A stretch of 64,000 bases of DNA, taken from positions 47,363,876 through 47,427,875 of the forward strand of contig NW_023601433.1 in assembly GCF_014898055.3 (NCBI RefSeq). The letters are read 5' to 3'. Within the stretch, counting starts at the first letter, position 1. The number at the start of each line of letters is the position of its first letter. Origin of the DNA: Talpa occidentalis (taxonomy: Eukaryota; Chordata; Mammalia; Eulipotyphla; Talpidae). The notes below the pieces were generated by a model, which was not told where the DNA came from, searched no databases, and saw only the letters and a list, made by a program, of their open reading frames with translations. Below are positions 1 to 12,641 of this stretch, in pieces. A program made the position numbers and the translations under genes.

Positions 1-2379
1 TTCGTTTAGGATGTATTGATTTTGAGGTAGTTTTGGGACATCCTGTACATGATTCAAGAAAAAATTTTAGTGTTGGTGACCTGTACCTAAAAATTGTGAG
101 GGTAGCAGTTTTGAAGTTGTCTGATTTCTTTTTTTTTCCCCCAGTATGTACAGGGAGAAGTTAGTAAGCAGTCTGTAGCTAGAGCCAAACAGGTGTGTTA
201 GAGGGAGGAAAATAATAATGGCAATTCCAAAGGGAGTGTCACTACACACTGGATTCTAGACACCAAGAAAAGTGAGAATTTTGTGGCATTTGATCTCTTC
301 ATTTTAGAATTTGTTTCCCTTAGAAATTGTTATTTTGTCATTATGTAAACATCCAGTTCACATTCAACATTTTACCTAGAGGTTTTATTGTCCATTGATT
401 ACCTTTGCTTGAATGAAGTATTTCATGAAGAATGAAAAATGGTGATTTTTCTAATTTGATTCTACTTCCATTACGTGGCATTCTTCTAAAAAGACAAGCT
501 TCCCTTCAATTGGAGCTGTCGATTTCTCTCAAATACAGATGAAAAGGCAGTATAGATTTTTAATACTTTATGTTTGATTTTTTCATTTTCAGAGTTAAAA
601 GAGTAATCAACTTTAATGATAGAAAATGGGTAGAAAAGTCAGTTCTCTTACAATGGTAATGGTCCCATAGAATCATACTTTTGTTTCTCTTACTTCTAAT
701 ACCTCTGTTTCTGAACATTTAAGGTTTTGTTAATAAGCAATTTATCTACTCTTTATGACTTTCTTCAGTTAGTTTATGGACTATAATGTGAAGCAGCATT
801 TCCTTTGCTTTGTTCTAGGTTACATGGTCAGGTTTTAAGGAGGGACATATATTATTTTTTGATGAAATGAGTTTTAGTTTGTTCATTTGTCATTCTTTTC
901 TTCAGATGTTGTCTATGTCCACTGCTTATTTTTCCATATTTATGCTTCTGTAAACAAAGTCAATATCTTGTCCCTGGGCATGGAACATTATGTAACTTGA
1001 TGAGCAGTTTTCTTGCGTTTGTGGCTATGCCTCAGTACACCTTTCTTGTACCTTTCAGTAGACCTAACCAGAAATGTATAGTTTTTCTAGTAAAACATAC
1101 TTGCTGCTATTGTTTTTAAGGTTTATTCATGTAGTCAATTTAAAAACAAATAAACTTAACAAGTCTTATGCAACAGTATATGTTGGTAAGTATTTATAGA
1201 TTTGATTTTTTTTCCACAGGTCATGATACTGACATAGGTCCAAGGCTATGAAATCATTTTTAAGGTTTATTTTCTGGTGAAACTCATAAGTGAACTCCTG
1301 CCTGCTCTGTAGTGAAATTCTGTACAATTCAAAGCTATTCTATTACACTAATTTGTTTCTATGTTTGGATTCACTGTTTATATGGTTTAAGTAATGAGGT
1401 ATAATAATCAGTCAGCCAAATGATATTTATAGCTAAGCTACCCTCAACACAGTTATTAAGGAGAATACTTATTACTGTTTTTAAAGGACAGTACTAAAGT
1501 AAGTGGGTGGAAGTGAGGTAACATTTTAATTTGTTCTTGTAAGAGGTAATAGTCTTCGTTATTGAACTAAAGTGCTTGGTTTCTTTACCTTGTCTTACTT
1601 AGGTGTCTCACTTCAATTCAGAAAATTGACATTAAGTTTTGTACCCCAAAAGACAAAGCAACTGTTTTAATTTGTTATTTGGAAGCAACATCCATAGCAT
1701 TTGGTTGCTCTAAAATGTATTAAATAAATGACTAACTAGATTTTATGTAACGGCATCACTTATCATAACCATATCAGAGTTTAGAGCTATATGTGTGTTA
1801 TGTACCAGGTATTGGGGTAGACTACTTTTATATCTTCACTTGATATTTGAATAAATGCTTGCAGTTAACTTGTGAAGTAGGTGACAGAACAGCCCAGAGA
1901 GTCTAAGTTCCTTTGCTCAAAGTCACTCACAAAAGTACAAGAATCTAAGTAAGAAGTAAATCATTAGTCTTCCTTGTTTTATACATTTTTGAATTATAAT
2001 AGAAAATGTCGGAAAATTTAATTATGAGATTAAAAAGAAAAAAGGAGGAAATGTCATGATTGAGATACTGGATAGAAATACATTTTATCTTCTGGTGCAT
2101 GTACTAGCCTGGGGAGATTGATTGGGGAGGGAGTGCAGATTATATTGTTTTATCTGCTGTACACATACATGTGTGTGGCTTCCTTTCCTGCTACAGTCAC
2201 TAGAGTCCATTATCCTAAGAATATGATGAAATGCCTTCAATCAGCTATTTTGTATCAGCATGAAAAAAGTATTTTAAATATGTAGAATGATTTTTCTGCT
2301 ACTTTTGTAAAGCCAGGTGCATCACTAATTTGCAGGGTCTGATTTTTTACAAGACACCTTTTTGTTTCTTTTTGAATAG
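1..2379 (+). other. PARD3 intron (3' part)
   Basis: AT-rich intronic sequence. One MIR-like relic at about 1795-1965 is the only repeat I recognise. No other gene, RNA gene or site is seen. It ends in the T-rich acceptor of the exon at 2380. Confidence 0.85.
1795..1965 (+). repeat. MIR-like ancient SINE
   Basis: The order TATGTACCAGGTATTGG, TGTGAAGTAGGTGACAGAAC, CCCAGAGAGTCTAAGTTCC, TTTGCTCAAAGTCACTCAC follows the MIR consensus in diverged form. Confidence 0.65.
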
Positions 2380-2541
<162 letters not shown>

Positions 2542-3357
2542 TGATATAGCTTCCTAGAGCATACCCTGAAAGATGTTTTCCTCCATCACAATGATAATTA
2601 AAGGTAAATATCCCAATGAACTTCAGTTAGGTGCTAGGTTCTATGTCAGAGTTTGTCTAACATAAATGTAGAATACTTTTTAGTGGCTCCTGTTCAAAGA
2701 TTTCTCATAAGCACTTAAGAATATTTGCTTTAGATTCTGAAATATCACAACTTTACAGCTTGTTGTGTTGATGAGGCACAGATATTTGGCAGTAGATAAT
2801 GCAGTTTATGAATTCTTTAAAGACCACCCTTATATTCTTTTTATTCATAGGCAATGCATTAAAGGATTTGAAGTAGCACCTCGAATTAAAATTTTCCGTT
2901 TTACCTGAATTAACTTTATGAGAAATATATCCTATAGTGTTATTTCTGAATTTAGATTAGTTTTGTCAGGTTAGGTGTCTTATCTTTTCTTAAATGTCAA
3001 GGACCTACTTTAGCTTTATAAGTTTTTAGAGTTGCTTAGTTCTCTCTGCAGGTAGCCACATATAATTCATGAAATCAGAATTATTTGCCACTCAAAATAA
3101 ATAACAACTTCCTATATTGGAAAAGAATCTTTGAAAAACTGTTATATCACTTTTAGAGAAGTTTTTCCCTTATATAAACACTAAACATTTATCTAATAAG
3201 TTTTGATGTATAAAATATAAATTCTCTTTCACTATTTTTTTAAGGCTTGTTTATTGTTTGTTACAGTTTTCTATTTGCAGTAAGAGTCCCAATATTTCCT
3301 TTGTAGTTTAATAGTGTTGACCTGAAAAATACCCACTTATTTGGTTGCCTTGTCCCA

Positions 3358-3416
3358 TGTTTATATATATCTATTTATATCTCTCTATATCTATATATCT
3401 ATATTTATATCTCTAT
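3358..3416. repeat. AT-rich TATC/TATA simple repeat, left half
   Basis: An imperfect TATATCTA-type repeat cut by the SINE at 3432-3751. It resumes at 3767-3835. Confidence 0.85.
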
Positions 3417-3431
3417 AGAAAGATATGCATA

Positions 3432-3751
3432 GGGCCTCCCGGTGGCGCAGCGGTTGAGCGCTGGGTTGCGAAGCTGCCCGCAGCCTCTGCAGCGCCGGTT
3501 CGATCCCCGGCTGCTCCCCAGCCACCGGAGGAGGGTCCCACATGGCGCGCAGACCTCTCCTGCCGCCCAGTGCTCCCCTCAGCAGTGTACTTAGGTCCTT
3601 CTGCCTGCTGTGCTCCCCGCTCTGGCTCTGGTGAATTCTCTCACCCTCCCGCGCTTCTGACTGTACCCAGTGCATGTATAAACAAACAAACAAACAAATA
3701 AATAAATAAATAAGACATGCCTCTATTAAAAAAAAAACAATTAAAAAAAAA
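3432..3751 (+). mobile_element. tRNA-derived SINE, group A, full length
   Basis: A complete copy. The pol III A box TGGCGCAGCGG is at 3443-3453 and the B box GGTTCGATCCC at 3497-3507. The body contains the group A marker GGTCCTTCTGCC, followed by AAAC/AAAT repeats, the motif ACATGCCTCT and an A-rich tail. It is flanked by a perfect 15-bp target-site duplication, AGAAAGATATGCATA, at 3417-3431 and 3752-3766. The insertion split an AT-rich TCTA/TATA tract. Confidence 0.93.
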
Positions 3752-3766
3752 AGAAAGATATGCATA

Positions 3767-3835
3767 TATTTATATATAAATGTATATATTTATATCTATA
3801 TATAGAGATATAAATAGATACAGATATATAGATAT
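3767..3835. repeat. AT-rich TATA/TAGA simple repeat, right half
   Basis: The continuation of the AT-rich tract after the SINE insertion. It includes TATATATAGAGATATAAATAG and is partly the reverse complement of the left half, so the two halves could pair. Confidence 0.8.
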
Positions 3836-4261
3836 AAGTTCATATGAATGAAAATCAAGGTGAGTACTCAGTGAGAAAATGTTCTGTGTTTTTCTGTTCT
3901 AAATAATTTCTAAAATTATAATAATTCCCTAGATACTAGAATATTTATTTTTTCAGTGAAGAATAATCATGTCAAAATGAAAGAAATTTCAAGCGTTTTA
4001 CTTACTTCATCTCACTATGTAATTTATAGCAAAACCCTCCTGAAATAATTTTGTGCTTATGAAATATACAAATAAACAACAGTGAAAGAACAGTTTCCAT
4101 TTGGTACCTGTGTTGATATGGCAAGTGTGCTGATTTTGTCATATAGTAACTGTTAACATAGAAACACTAAGTGATGAAAATAATTAAGGATTTAATTATT
4201 AAAGGACCATGCAAGTTCTAATTAGGAAAAACATAATTTACTTGAAGTAATACAGATTTTA

Positions 4262-4539
4262 TTTTATTATTTTTTTTAAAAAGATTTATTTATTTATTTA
4301 TACAAGCACTGGGTATAGTCAGAAGCACGGGAGGGTGAGAGAATTCACCAGAGCCAGAGCGGGGAGCAGAAGTGGCAGAAGGACCAAGGTACACTGCTGA
4401 GGGGAGCAGCGGGCATGGCAGGAGAGGTCTGCACGCCATGTGGGACCCTCGCCCAGCGGCCGGGGATCGAACTGGCGCTGCAGAGGCTGCGGGCAGCTTT
4501 GCAGCCCAGCGCTCAACCACTGCACCACTGGGGAGGTCC
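4262..4539 (-). mobile_element. tRNA-derived SINE, group A, full length
   Basis: A reverse-strand copy with the T-rich tail at its left end and the tRNA-like head at its right. It is flanked by a perfect 16-bp duplication, AGTAATACAGATTTTA, at 4246-4261 and 4540-4555. It carries the group A marker AGAAGGACC (reverse-complement sense) but lacks the GCCTCTT tail motif. Confidence 0.93.
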
Positions 4540-4629
4540 AGTAATACAGATTTTAAACCAACTGATGTAATTTCATTATCACTTTGAAGTTTTTAAGGTT
4601 TAGGTAATTTTGCATGGGCCTGAAGTCAG

Positions 4630-4805
4630 ATTGGCTGGTTATTAGGTCCTTAGCGTACATGAGATTTGGACACATTGCTCAACTTTTCATACTTCAGTTT
4701 TACTCATTTATCAAATGGGGAAAATCACAGTATCAGTCTTGCAGGGTTGCTGAATCAAGTGATGTAGTACCTGCCAAGGACTTGGAATCATGGTTGATAA
4801 ACAGA
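4630..4805 (-). repeat. MIR-like ancient SINE
   Basis: TTTTACTCATTTATCAAATGG, GGAAAATCACAGTATC and TTGCAGGGTTGCTGAATCAA mirror the MIR consensus in reverse orientation. Confidence 0.6.
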
Positions 4806-5607
4806 AAATCTCACTGTATCTTAATTTATTGTTAGGGGGAAAAAAGCCTGCTAGTAACAGAAAACTTAGGTTGCATAATAAGTAGATATTCATAATTCAT
4901 GTACCACAGAGTATGGAAGGAGGGAGGAATGGAGGTTCATTTTGTAGCTCAGCCACCTCCTTGATGATCCCGATGCTCAATCCTTTTGGGAAATCTTCCA
5001 GCAGGCCTTCTTGGCTCTGCTTAGCTTGTCCTTTCTTGCCAGGACTCCAAACATAATATCCTTTCACAGAGGCTGAGGAAGACTGCCTTATTTTTTATGA
5101 GAAGGCAAATAAAACTTCCCACCAGGAGATGCCCATATCCATTTGTTACCTAGAACTGCATGACTAGCCTGATCATTTCTAATGTATTTGTTTAAACTAA
5201 TTGTGCTTACACACCTAGAGCTGGGGCTGGGTATGTGGTGATTTGCCTTGATGAAACAGTTGCTCAGTTGCTCATTATTGAACACAATTAGGGTTCCCCT
5301 GACTACAACAAGGAGGTGCATTTAGCTAAATATTCTAAATAACAGTTTTTGTTGTAAAATTAGGAAGACAAAAATAGCAATGTGGTGTTTATAAAATGTG
5401 GTGCATTTAATTATATTCTAAAAATAGAACTGTGACCTTAATATTGCAGTTGTAGGTCTGTTAAGAAAATAGTATATTTTTTCTTTGTAGTTTTGGAATA
5501 AACCAGCTTTTTTTAGGCAAAAGGCATTGCATCAAAGTCACCCAAGCCCTTTTTTTCCCCCAAAAATTAAGCCTTGATTTGCTTCTGTTCCTTGCTCCTT
5601 GTGCCTT

Positions 5608-5710
5608 TTCTGCTCCCTGCTCTGTCTCTGGTGAATTTTCTCATCCTCCCGTGCCTCTGGCCTGTACTCTAGTGCTTGTGTAAATAAATAAATCTAAAAA
5701 AAAAAAAAGT
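5608..5710 (+). mobile_element. SINE 3' fragment, older group C
   Basis: Only the 3' half of the SINE is present: a TGCTCCCTGCTCTGTCTCTG-like segment, then GGCCTGTACTCTAGTGCTTG, AAATAAATAAAT and an A tail. The variant GGCCTGTAC is shared with the other diverged copies. No head or duplication is visible. Confidence 0.8.
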
Positions 5711-7169
5711 TCATAAAAAGAATAATGACCTATTCACCAAATTTGATAATTTTACTTTAGCAGAGTGATTAGATGGAAAACTATCTGAACCAAGAACAGC
5801 AAAAACTAAACTAAACTTTGACTGAAAGTAAGCACAATTATTTGCACGTAGGGGTGTAATAGGTTATGTTGGATACATTAGAAAATCTAATCCAGGTATT
5901 CTTATTCATTGTGGATTTTTTCTTTTAACTATTTCCCATGACTCTTCTGACTTTAATGGCCTAATTTCTCTTCCATGGTATTTTTCCCCTGTATTTGCTA
6001 TTACAGTTATAATTAAGAGGAGATATCATATAAATAAGAGAATGTTGTTTTTATATGGTTAAAAAAACAACAGACTTCTCTGCCTTTACATCAGGATAGA
6101 ACTGATGGCTCTATTCCTTCCATTTTGCCATCTGATGATGATGTCAATATAGCTCTAGATTTTTATATGCCTCCAGTGATCTTGTTTTCCCTCTACTTTC
6201 TGCTAGAATGCTTGTCTCTCATAATTTGTTTTTTGAAGACAATTATGACCACATCAGAGGTGCCAGTAGGAATAAACAATAGGGTAAAAAGGACATAAGA
6301 ATGTGTTAAAGTGCTAGCCTAGCAAAAGACTCAATAAACTGAAGGTATCTTTCTCTTTTTATGGGATTGATCTTATACAACAGGATATTGAGTCTTCTTT
6401 CCTTTTGTTAGAATATTAGTAAGTTACTATTCTATAACCAAAGTTATGTAGTGTACCTTGTTTGAACTCTATACCACGAACCTCCTATCAAACCCAACAT
6501 GGTTTTCAGAAATAGTAGTTTGGCTTTGCAGTGACTTACTCACTTTGCTCAGAATAACCTGTAGCTAAACCTTAAATCAGATTTATCTCAGAAGTTAGAA
6601 GAGTGTTGTGCAAGCATGCCCAGAGCATGTTCACTATTGATTTGGGCAGACAGATGGGGAAAGTCCCAGACCCCTCAGTGGATTTTACGGACTTTAGTGC
6701 CTTCTCAGGGAACCAGGTATATAGGCACACCAGTCAGGGAGGCTGGCATGCAAGGAGGCAGGCATGGGTGGGCAGGGGAAGCTGGGAAGCAGGCAGATAA
6801 CTGAGACTCCCAGCCCTCCACGAATCTTTATGCTCTTTCCCTGGGCTCTCTCTGGCATTCTCTCATGATTTTGCCTCTTTAGTTATGCCACTAGTTCTCT
6901 CATTGCTGTCCTTATATCACTGGTATATAGGCTTAGGTGTGCATACTTAGGAATACTCGCATCCATGCTCCATGTGTCCACAATCAGACACACGTGCCCT
7001 GCACCCACACTCCCAGGCACCTTCTGCATTAACACAATCAAGCCCACAGGTGATAGTTACAGAGGCCAGTGGCATAAAAAGCCTGATTAACTCACTTGCC
7101 TTATAATAGTGTTCACTTCAAATAACATCCTTTCCTTGTGTCAATCTTTTGATTTCCTTTTATGAATAG

Positions 7170-8525
7170 AACTTAGAGGAAGCACAAAGATTTGAATACT
7201 AAGGAGATTGTTGCTATATTACCTTGAAAAATTTTTATGCATCCGAAATACTGACTTTGAGACCCAAGAAACAGAAAAAGCAACAAAAACCTGAATAACC
7301 TGTCATACAAAATGATCATTCAACTATGATGGTGAAATAATGTCTTTCCAAGATGAACAAAAGCTAATGGTATTTAGCATCACCATTCCTGCCTTATCAG
7401 AAATAGTGAAAAGAGTTCTTCTACATGAACAGAAAAAAATACAAAATCTTGACCAAGTTGATAAATAGTATGACAATATCAGAAATATAAACAAGAATAA
7501 TAGACAACAACAAAACATCAAGTGGGTGGAAGAAAAGGACAGAATCTTTATCGTCAAATGACAGTCAACCCCAGCACAAAAAGGACTATTGTAGATATGA
7601 ACTTTTGATATAACCCTTAACAACAAAAATCTGGAGCAGACACATTTAGAAGTAGTATTGAAAAAACTGAGAGAACCATCAAGGAAAGTCTTCTGCATGA
7701 AAATACATATAGAAACATAAAAAGAAAGAAACAACATAAAGACAAAATAACGAAATAAGAATAGCATCAAATCACATATTTCAAAAAACACCCTAAATAT
7801 GAGTGGTTTGTATTCTCCAATTAAGACATAATAACAATTTTGATACAAAAGTATGACCCATCTGCCCTTTGCATACAAGAGATTGACTTCAGATCCAAAG
7901 GAAAACAATGTGTATGTCTGTACTAAGGCATTTCAAGCCAGTTACAGAGAAAAAAGCAGAAACTGCTATTCTCATATCTGATAAGTTATAAACTTCCAAC
8001 CAAAAAAACTAATCAGTGACAATGAAGGGAACTAAAAATGGTTAAGGGAACAATTCATTAAGAAGACAGAATTGTCATCAATATTTATGTACTCAACACA
8101 GGTGCACCAAAATGTATGAAACAACCATTATCAGACCTAAAGTAAGACATTGACAGCAATAAACTAAGAGTAGATTTTAACACATCAGTTACCTCATTAG
8201 ATAGAGCATAGAAATATAAACAAGGGATTAATGGGTTAAATGATATAGTAGATCTGATCATTTTAATAGACATTTACACAGTCATTCATCTCATAAGAAA
8301 TGAATATGCATTCTCTGTCAAAATGGTTACCAGAAGGTTTGGGAAGTGGGGAAGTTCGGGGATGGGGTGTGCAGGCAAGAGGAGAGGGAAGTTGGTCAAG
8401 TTTTGGAGCTTTAGTTGAAGGTGAGTAAAGCATGTGCATATGTGAAGGTGTGAAATTCTAATCTCATAATTATAGAGTTGTATGAGTAATTTGCAAATAA
8501 ATAAAATCGAAAAAAAACATATTTG
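7170..8525 (+). mobile_element. L1 relic, internally deleted, with 3' end
   Basis: The segment around 7850-8280 resembles the L1 ORF2 endonuclease region (CAACACAGGTGCACCAAAAT, AGACCTAAAGTAAGACATTGACAGCAATA, GATTTTAACAC) but is full of stops. From about 8310 a 3'-end type sequence follows (AAAATGGTTACCAGAAGG) and closes with an A tail at 8510-8518. The central ORF2 is missing. This is an old, inactive copy. Confidence 0.65.
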
Positions 8526-9959
8526 GAGCACATTTTTTTCTATCAGCTCTGTTGTGTTTCTGTTTTTGTTATAAAAGATGACTGGACTAGAATCATCATG
8601 TATAATAAAAGGGCTTCATGAACTTTTTCATGAGGGTAAAAATCAACACTTTACCCTAACATAAATTCAGGGGCAGGAACTCAGGTTGAGATTGGGAAGA
8701 TTTTACTGGACAGTCCTTGTGTCTGACCCTTGAGTCACTGCTTGTGTCACCTTATCTAGGTTGTAAAACCTCTGCAAAATTCCTTTTTATTGTGCAGAAA
8801 ATGTGGAAACTAATACCCATTATGCAGATAATAGCTTTATGTGTCACAGTTAACTGATACAGCACATGTGAAAATGAAGATCCAGTATCTGGTGTTAAAT
8901 GTGCATTTGGTCACATATCAGCAACTCTCTTAGTGAGTAATTAATTTTCTTAAATATAATTTTCTCCTTGCATATTAGAAGTATCATTTGATATGTTAGA
9001 CTGGCTCATTGTCATCTTTGCTCTATTTCTAAAGTCTTTATTGTATTTTCAGAATTGGTTCTTTCATGGCATCTTATCAGAATTAGAATAAAGTTTAATC
9101 TTTTTGAATCATCTGTGGTTCTTTTCTCAAGAACACATTCCTAGATAGGAAGGGTATTAGTATTAATCTATGTCTGAATCCTTTTTTTGTATTCTTTGCT
9201 TTTGGTAAACATGTGTTTTTAATACTATTCAATATTAGTATACCTTTAAAGAATGCTGAGTGTCTTACAAGTTCTGCTTATAAGTATCTGAGTCCCCTTG
9301 TGATATGAAATGAGTTAGGGAGGCACAGTACTTCCTAACTTACTTTTAGAGCTAGTTATATATTTTATATTTAAGTTAAATATTTTATATATTTAAGGGC
9401 TACATGTCACTTCATGTTCCTTTATGACTGGCCATATTTGTTATTTCTTTTGCCTATGAAGCTGAAAGCCTGCAAGCAGCAGGGAAGAAAGTCAGAAATT
9501 CTACTGAGTGAAAAATCTTTGGTGGTGTGTGGATTGACCTTCACGGGGAACCTGATAGTAGCCAATAATTTCCTTGCCCATGAATACAGCTGGTTAGAAC
9601 TAGGTGTTTAGAGCTTGCATTTTCACTTTTAACTGTGACCCTCTGGTGCCTTTTCTATTTTCATTGCAGGCAATCTTAAAGGTTTTTATTTTGAGTTTTG
9701 CAATTAAATATGCCTATGAAAAGAACACTTGCTTTATGCTCTTAATTCTCTCCATTCCCACCTATCAGCATGTTATTTGCTTTTGAAAATTTCTTCTGTA
9801 TCTGGGGATTCAGTAATTAGTGGAACTGCTATTCTTTAAAATTACTAGTTAAGAATTTTCAGCCTATACTATGTTGTTTTCACTACCTATTTCCTAAATC
9901 CTGCCAGTAGAAATTAAATCAGTGTAAGCCACTGTGTCTGTATATTTAAAAGCAATTCA

Positions 9960-10350
9960 TATTCCTTTTTTTTCTTCATACATGAATACTATCTACCATG
10001 TTCTGTACTTTGATATTTTTTTCCCTGCTTAATATAGCCTTGGCATTTTTCTATATTAAATGGTGAAAGTATCCATTTTTGAAGCAATTAATTTTCCTTT
10101 GTATAGATGGCAATTATCTGCTCCTGGACATTTAGATATACTGCCTTTTGCTATTAAAAACAATGCTGCAATGAATAATCTTTGTATATAAGTCATTTGG
10201 CATTGAGTGTGTGTCCTGATTAAATATCAAAAAAAGAAATTGTATATTTGTGAATTTATATAAAAATATATACATTTGTAGATTTGATAGATACAACTAT
10301 TCCCACACTCTAACCACAATGCTCAAGAGACCACTTTCAGTCTGTCACTT
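9960..10350 (-). mobile_element. old LINE 3' fragment
   Basis: The phrase TGCTATTAAAAACAATGCTGCAATGAATAATC near 10150-10180 is typical of the antisense 3' region of old L1 elements. The boundaries are guessed. Confidence 0.4.
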
Positions 10351-10699
10351 CACATTTTAACATAATGTTCTATGAAATCTATTAAAATAACTTGCTCAGA
10401 TGTAAGCATATATCCATTTAAACAATTTCTAAGCAGAAGGCTGTGGACGTATTTGGCCAACACATAGGTTGACAGTGGCTTCCATTATTGGTAAGGAGCA
10501 CACATTGTTTAATTTCCCCTATTCCTCTAAGGAAAGAATTTGGCAAGGGTGAGGTTTTTGTTATTCTTTTAGAGTCTAGTTCTTTAATATTTGCTCACAT
10601 GTAAATCACTCAAAAATGCCTCAACTGTTCTCCTTCCTAGCCTCAGTGTTTCATTACTTATTTAACTTTAATTTCTACTTTAAAAATAATTGTATTATT

Positions 10700-11380
10700 T
10701 GGCATTGTGTTTATATTGGTTTTGCAGCACCATGTATGCTTTCAAACCTATGCTCACCTCTTAAGATGTATGTTACCACATGCACTTAAAAAAAAAAAAA
10801 CCAAAACACCCAGGATCATCTACCATACTTCATTGTGCCCCCTTTCACCCTTCACTCCCAATGTCTCCACTCCCTCTATGGTAGACTCAATTCTACAGTC
10901 AAATTTCTAGGGTTTATATTGGCTTAGACTTGGCTGCTCCTTTGTTCTATTTCATTGTCGTTGACATATGAGTGAATTCATCTGGTATTTGTTTTTCTCC
11001 TCCTCACTTAATTTCTTTGCATCATTCTCTCTGTTCCATCCATGTTGTTAACAAATGCAAGTATTCATCTTTTTTTTCCTTAGCCCATTGATATTGCGTT
11101 GCTTTTGTATATCATATCTTCTTTATCCACTCATCTATTCTTGATCAGCTATGTAGTTTCCATAGCATGGTTAATGTAAATAGTGCTGGTATGAACATAG
11201 CAGTGCTATTATCTCTTCACATTAGTATGTTACATTGTTTGGGTAGACACCTGGGAGTGCAATGGCAGGGTTATATGGAAGATCTATTTTTAAAGTTTTG
11301 AGGAATCTTCCATAGTTACATACAACCAACAATAAATGAGTGATCCTTTTTCTCCATACACTTGTCACCTCAGTGTTTTT
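10700..11380 (-). mobile_element. L1 3' end, antisense
   Basis: The reverse strand shows an L1 3'UTR and ORF2 end. In the + sense it reads CACTCATCTATTCTTGATCA, AATAGTGCTGGTATGAACAT, GGTAGACACCTGGGAGTGCAATG and GGGTTATATGGAAG. These are standard L1 3' landmarks in diverged form. No intact frame remains. Confidence 0.65.
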
Positions 11381-12492
11381 CATATGGGCCGCAGAAACCC
11401 ATGGCTCCAGAGAAACTGGAAAACTCCTTGGTCATCAGAGAACAGGTAGACTGCTTGAGAAGGGACATGAAGGAGATTCATGTTCAGTGAACAGTGGTGG
11501 ATGGAGAGAGAATATTGGCAGCTGTGTTCAGGGTAAGGCGCCTTTTGTGCAAATGGTTGTCATGCTTGCTGTTTGCCAGCAGTGCTGAGGAGGGGAAAGT
11601 AAAATAGACTTGAATGAGAGAAAATATGTGCAAAGGAGATGGGTCATTCCTAGGTCCCCAGGGAAAGGCAGATTGTATAAGCACAGTTTACTGAGCTGTG
11701 CTCCCTACCTCCTTCCCAAGGGACTGATACTGATCTTGTGATCCTCATTTGCCCACAGATAGCACAATAGGGTCTGGAACCACAAAGTGTAGGGCTAATG
11801 GTGGTGCCACAAATATGAACATTCCTTCCACCTCCTGCTGCTGTACATCTCTAAGGTCCTCATCCACCCACTGACTCAACAGCTATAAGATCACATTGCA
11901 GACTTATAGACGACCTGAAAGGCTAACTGTCCAAAAACAACCATGCAACTTGTTGGAAAGATAGAAATTGTTGAAATCTTTAAGAACAGTAAAATGGGCA
12001 GATAATAAAACAACACATGGCAGCTTGAGACCTCAAGGGAATATGACACTACAAGGTGAGACTAGTTCTCCAGAATCCAGTCAGAAAGATATGAAAGATT
12101 TTATCATCTTATCAGAGTTCAAAATGACCATGCTATACAAATTCAATGAAATGGAAGAAAATGTAGAAAAGCTAGTCAGTGTGATAATGTGAGAACTCTG
12201 AAAAGATAGTCAACAAAATTCATAAATGAATGGTATGAGAAATACGATTTATGAAGAAAAAATAAAAATTAAAGATTTAAACAGGAAACTAAGAGTTTCA
12301 GGATGTATTAAGTTCTATAGAGAAGATCAAAATTTTACAGAAAGTGATGGTAGCAAACTAGGCCAAATGGAGGACTGAATCAGCCATACTTACATCTGAT
12401 AGACTTCCAGCTTAAATAGGTAACAAGAGAAAGGGAAGGACACTGTATATTTATTAAGAGATTGTTACATCAGTAAAACAAAATAGTCATCA
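11380..12492 (+). mobile_element. L1 or HAL1 5' part with ORF1-like sequence
   Basis: From about 11960 the + strand resembles an ORF1 coiled-coil region of L1/HAL1 (GAATATGACACTACAAGGTGAG, AAAATGACCATGCTATACAA, AATTCAATGAAATGGAAGAA), with frame breaks. The portion 11380-11950 is assigned only by continuity. Confidence 0.45.
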
Positions 12493-12641
12493 GGGTTCTC
12501 CCCGGTGGCGCAGCAGTTGAGCGCTGGGCTGCGAAGCTGCCTGCAGCCTCTGCAGTGCCAGTTCGATCCCCAGCCACCAGCGAGGGTCCCGCATGGCGCT
12601 CAGACCTCTCCTGCTGCCCGCTGCTCCCCTCAGCAGTGTAC
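12493..12641 (+). mobile_element. SINE 5' half, 3' end deleted, inside L1 sequence
   Basis: The head and first half of the SINE are intact (A box near 12506, B box near 12560). The copy ends abruptly after CAGCAGTGTAC, with no tail or duplication. L1 ORF2 sequence begins directly after it, so a deletion has probably removed the SINE 3' end together with L1 sequence. Confidence 0.85.

Noticed and set aside
3432..3510. tRNA gene
   Set aside because: The A and B boxes belong to a SINE head repeated fourteen times, followed by a non-tRNA body and tail. A tRNA scan would probably report pseudogenes here.
3345..3765. Overlapping open frames of 118 and 124 codons on both strands
   Set aside because: Both are translations of the SINE at 3432-3751 and its AT-rich flanks. 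The same peptide phrases recur at every SINE copy (4290-4587, 16221-16460, 17289-17591, 27635-28191, 32463-32984, 42735-43061, 54659-55030), so they are repeat shadows, not genes.
7324..7908. 194-codon open frame on the minus strand
   Set aside because: It is the antisense of L1 ORF2-like sequence. It is rich in Phe/Ser/Cys, as expected for the reverse complement of A-rich L1, and matches no protein family I know.
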